From Maribacter sp. (GTDB lineage: Bacteria; Bacteroidota; Bacteroidia; Flavobacteriales; Flavobacteriaceae), in assembly GCA_024643345.1 (NCBI GenBank), contig JAHENB010000007.1, positions 9,455 through 73,454 on the forward strand: a stretch of 64,000 nucleotides of DNA. Reading direction: 5' to 3'. How positions within the stretch are numbered: position 1 is the first letter of the stretch; each line of letters starts with the position of its first letter. The notes beneath the pieces are model-generated. The model was not told the DNA's origin. It did not search any database and worked only from the letters and a program-made list of their open reading frames with translations. The position numbers and the translations under genes were made by a program. Positions 62,931 through 64,000 of the stretch are shown here, piece after piece.

Positions 62931-64000
62931 TTAATAGGTGGTTTCCCCCAATAGGACCTTCTTTTCAAAATTGGTAAAGTATAAGCCCCCTAAAATGGTT
63001 AGGATGAAGTAAAAAGCAATCATAACGCTCCCAAATTTAAAGTAGGCATCAAGTCCAAACCAGTCGCCTTGCCACCAAATATAGGCAAGACCCAAAAGTC
63101 CCCTAAAAACTTCAATCCATAAGGCGAAACGATTCCTATCCATCAAACTGGTATACCCATAAATGCCCATAAAGATAAAAAGCCCGAACAACAAGAGTCC
63201 ATTAAATCCAATTTCAGAATAATTATAAAACATGAACAGTAATAAGATCAGATTAACCAACATCTGAAATACCACATATCCCTTCAAAAAAGTGCTTGCA
63301 GGGGTATCATAACGTTCAAAAGAATAGACATCGGATATGGTATCCATTGGATATTTCTCTTTAACATCCGCTGGCCGCCAACCCGTGGGCATCAACCAAA
63401 TGCGCAATTTATCCCAAAAGTTGCGGGTACGCCAGGCATCTTGCAACAACCTCCAAAAGTGTTGAAAATTGATAAGGATCGGGTTCCAAGTGGCGGCAGG
63501 TTTCAACACACCATATTGGGGCGGCACCTCCGGTAACTCTTCCTGAAAGGTCCCAAACCATCGGTCCCAAATACATAGGATTTGCCCAAGATTTTTATCT
63601 ATATATTGTGGATTGATCGCATGGTGTACCCTATGCTGCGATGGGGTGACGATGATATATTCCAACCAACCCATCTTTCCGATGTGTTGTGTATGGTACC
63701 AGAACTGGCCGAACAGATGTATGGGCCCCAAAATGGCGATTACTTCGTATGGAACGCCCACCACCGCCGCTGGGAACAACAACAAGGGGAAATAACCGAT
63801 CAAATTGGATATGGATTGCCTTAAGGCACAGGCCAAATTAAATTCCTCGCTACTGTGATGGATGACATGTTGGTTCCAAAAAATGTTTACCCGATGGCTG
63901 AGACGATGGTTCCAATACCCCGCAAAATCAATGACGATAAACGCCACCAACCAAACCAACCAAGTGGCCTTGATCTGGATGATGGCCATATGCTCTAAAA
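62931..64000 (-). CDS. Sterol desaturase/fatty acid hydroxylase family protein (5' end outside window)
   Basis: At least 356 residues; the frame is open to the right edge (…LEHMAII), so the true start lies outside. Several membrane segments. The histidine clusters that hold the di-iron centre are present: HRLSHR (HX3H), HVIHHSSEE (HX2HH) and HRVHHAINP (HX2HH). A C-terminal membrane region of ~150 residues follows. It probably hydroxylates or desaturates a membrane lipid; substrate unknown. Confidence 0.9.
   Translation of the reverse strand, partial: LEHMAIIQIKATWLVWLVAFIVIDFAGYWNHRLSHRVNIFWNQHVIHHSSEEFNLACALRQSISNLIGYFPLLLFPAAVVGVPYEVIAILGPIHLFGQFWYHTQHIGKMGWLEYIIVTPSQHRVHHAINPQYIDKNLGQILCIWDRWFGTFQEELPEVPPQYGVLKPAATWNPILINFQHFWRLLQDAWRTRNFWDKLRIWLMPTGWRPADVKEKYPMDTISDVYSFERYDTPASTFLKGYVVFQMLVNLILLLFMFYNYSEIGFNGLLLFGLFIFMGIYGYTSLMDRNRFALWIEVFRGLLGLAYIWWQGDWFGLDAYFKFGSVMIAFYFILTILGGLYFTNFEKKVLLGETTY

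Overview
The window is chromosomal DNA from a member of the Flavobacteriaceae, most likely a marine genus; I cannot name the genus from sequence alone. Three things point there. Several good promoters have the Bacteroidetes form TTG-N(18-19)-TAnnTTTG. Almost no gene has a Shine-Dalgarno sequence; rpsU is the clear exception. The gene set is flavobacterial: DUF3467 beside rpoC, DUF2851, THX, a MetS-type transporter subunit, YceI beside MarR, and a monofunctional BirA.

Layout. 1-896 (-): start of a surface protein with calcium-binding D-x-D-x-D-G repeats followed by a GC-rich Ig-like module; it runs off the left edge. 1303-2892 (+): prfC. 3026-16802 (-): the transcription/translation superoperon, read right to left as tRNA-Thr, -Tyr, -Gly, -Thr, tuf, tRNA-Trp, secE, nusG, rplK, rplA, rplJ, rplL, rpoB, rpoC, followed by a DUF3467 gene. 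16904-18438 (-): rpsU, a Xer-type recombinase and hpf. 18508-27526 (-): an NSS transporter with its small subunit, a helix-hairpin-helix protein, an acyl-CoA dehydrogenase, an AGCS symporter, a K+ channel, a PspC protein, DUF2851 and a rhodanese. 27686-28753 (+): marR and yceI.

28830-36211 (+) is a complete tryptophan operon, trpE-G-D-C-(DJ-1/PfpI)-F-B-A plus a 75-aa membrane protein. It is preceded by an 18-residue leader peptide with three consecutive Trp codons and a transcription attenuator, none of which appears among long ORFs. The rest is mostly housekeeping: an M20 peptidase, a plug-only TonB-like protein, ppc, a UDG-family glycosylase, THX, yaaA, GNAT, rluD-type synthase, PASTA protein, ddl, coaD, a histidine kinase with a single-domain response regulator, an M14 carboxypeptidase, NUDIX/pyrE head to head, SRPBCC, birA, rsfS, ftsH, LUD, cdsA, psd, an acyl-CoA-binding protein and a creatininase-family protein. 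The right end has an outer-membrane protein coupled to a vanadium-haloperoxidase/PAP2 lipoprotein, then a sterol-desaturase-family gene cut by the window edge.

I see no prophage, insertion sequence, CRISPR array or defence island. The most interesting content is regulatory: the trp attenuator, whose leader peptide may be translated from a leaderless transcript; the rpsU Shine-Dalgarno; a tRNA-tuf promoter that overlaps the hpf terminator; a long hairpin between rplL and rpoB; a palindromic operator at marR; and a DJ-1/PfpI gene translationally coupled inside the trp operon.
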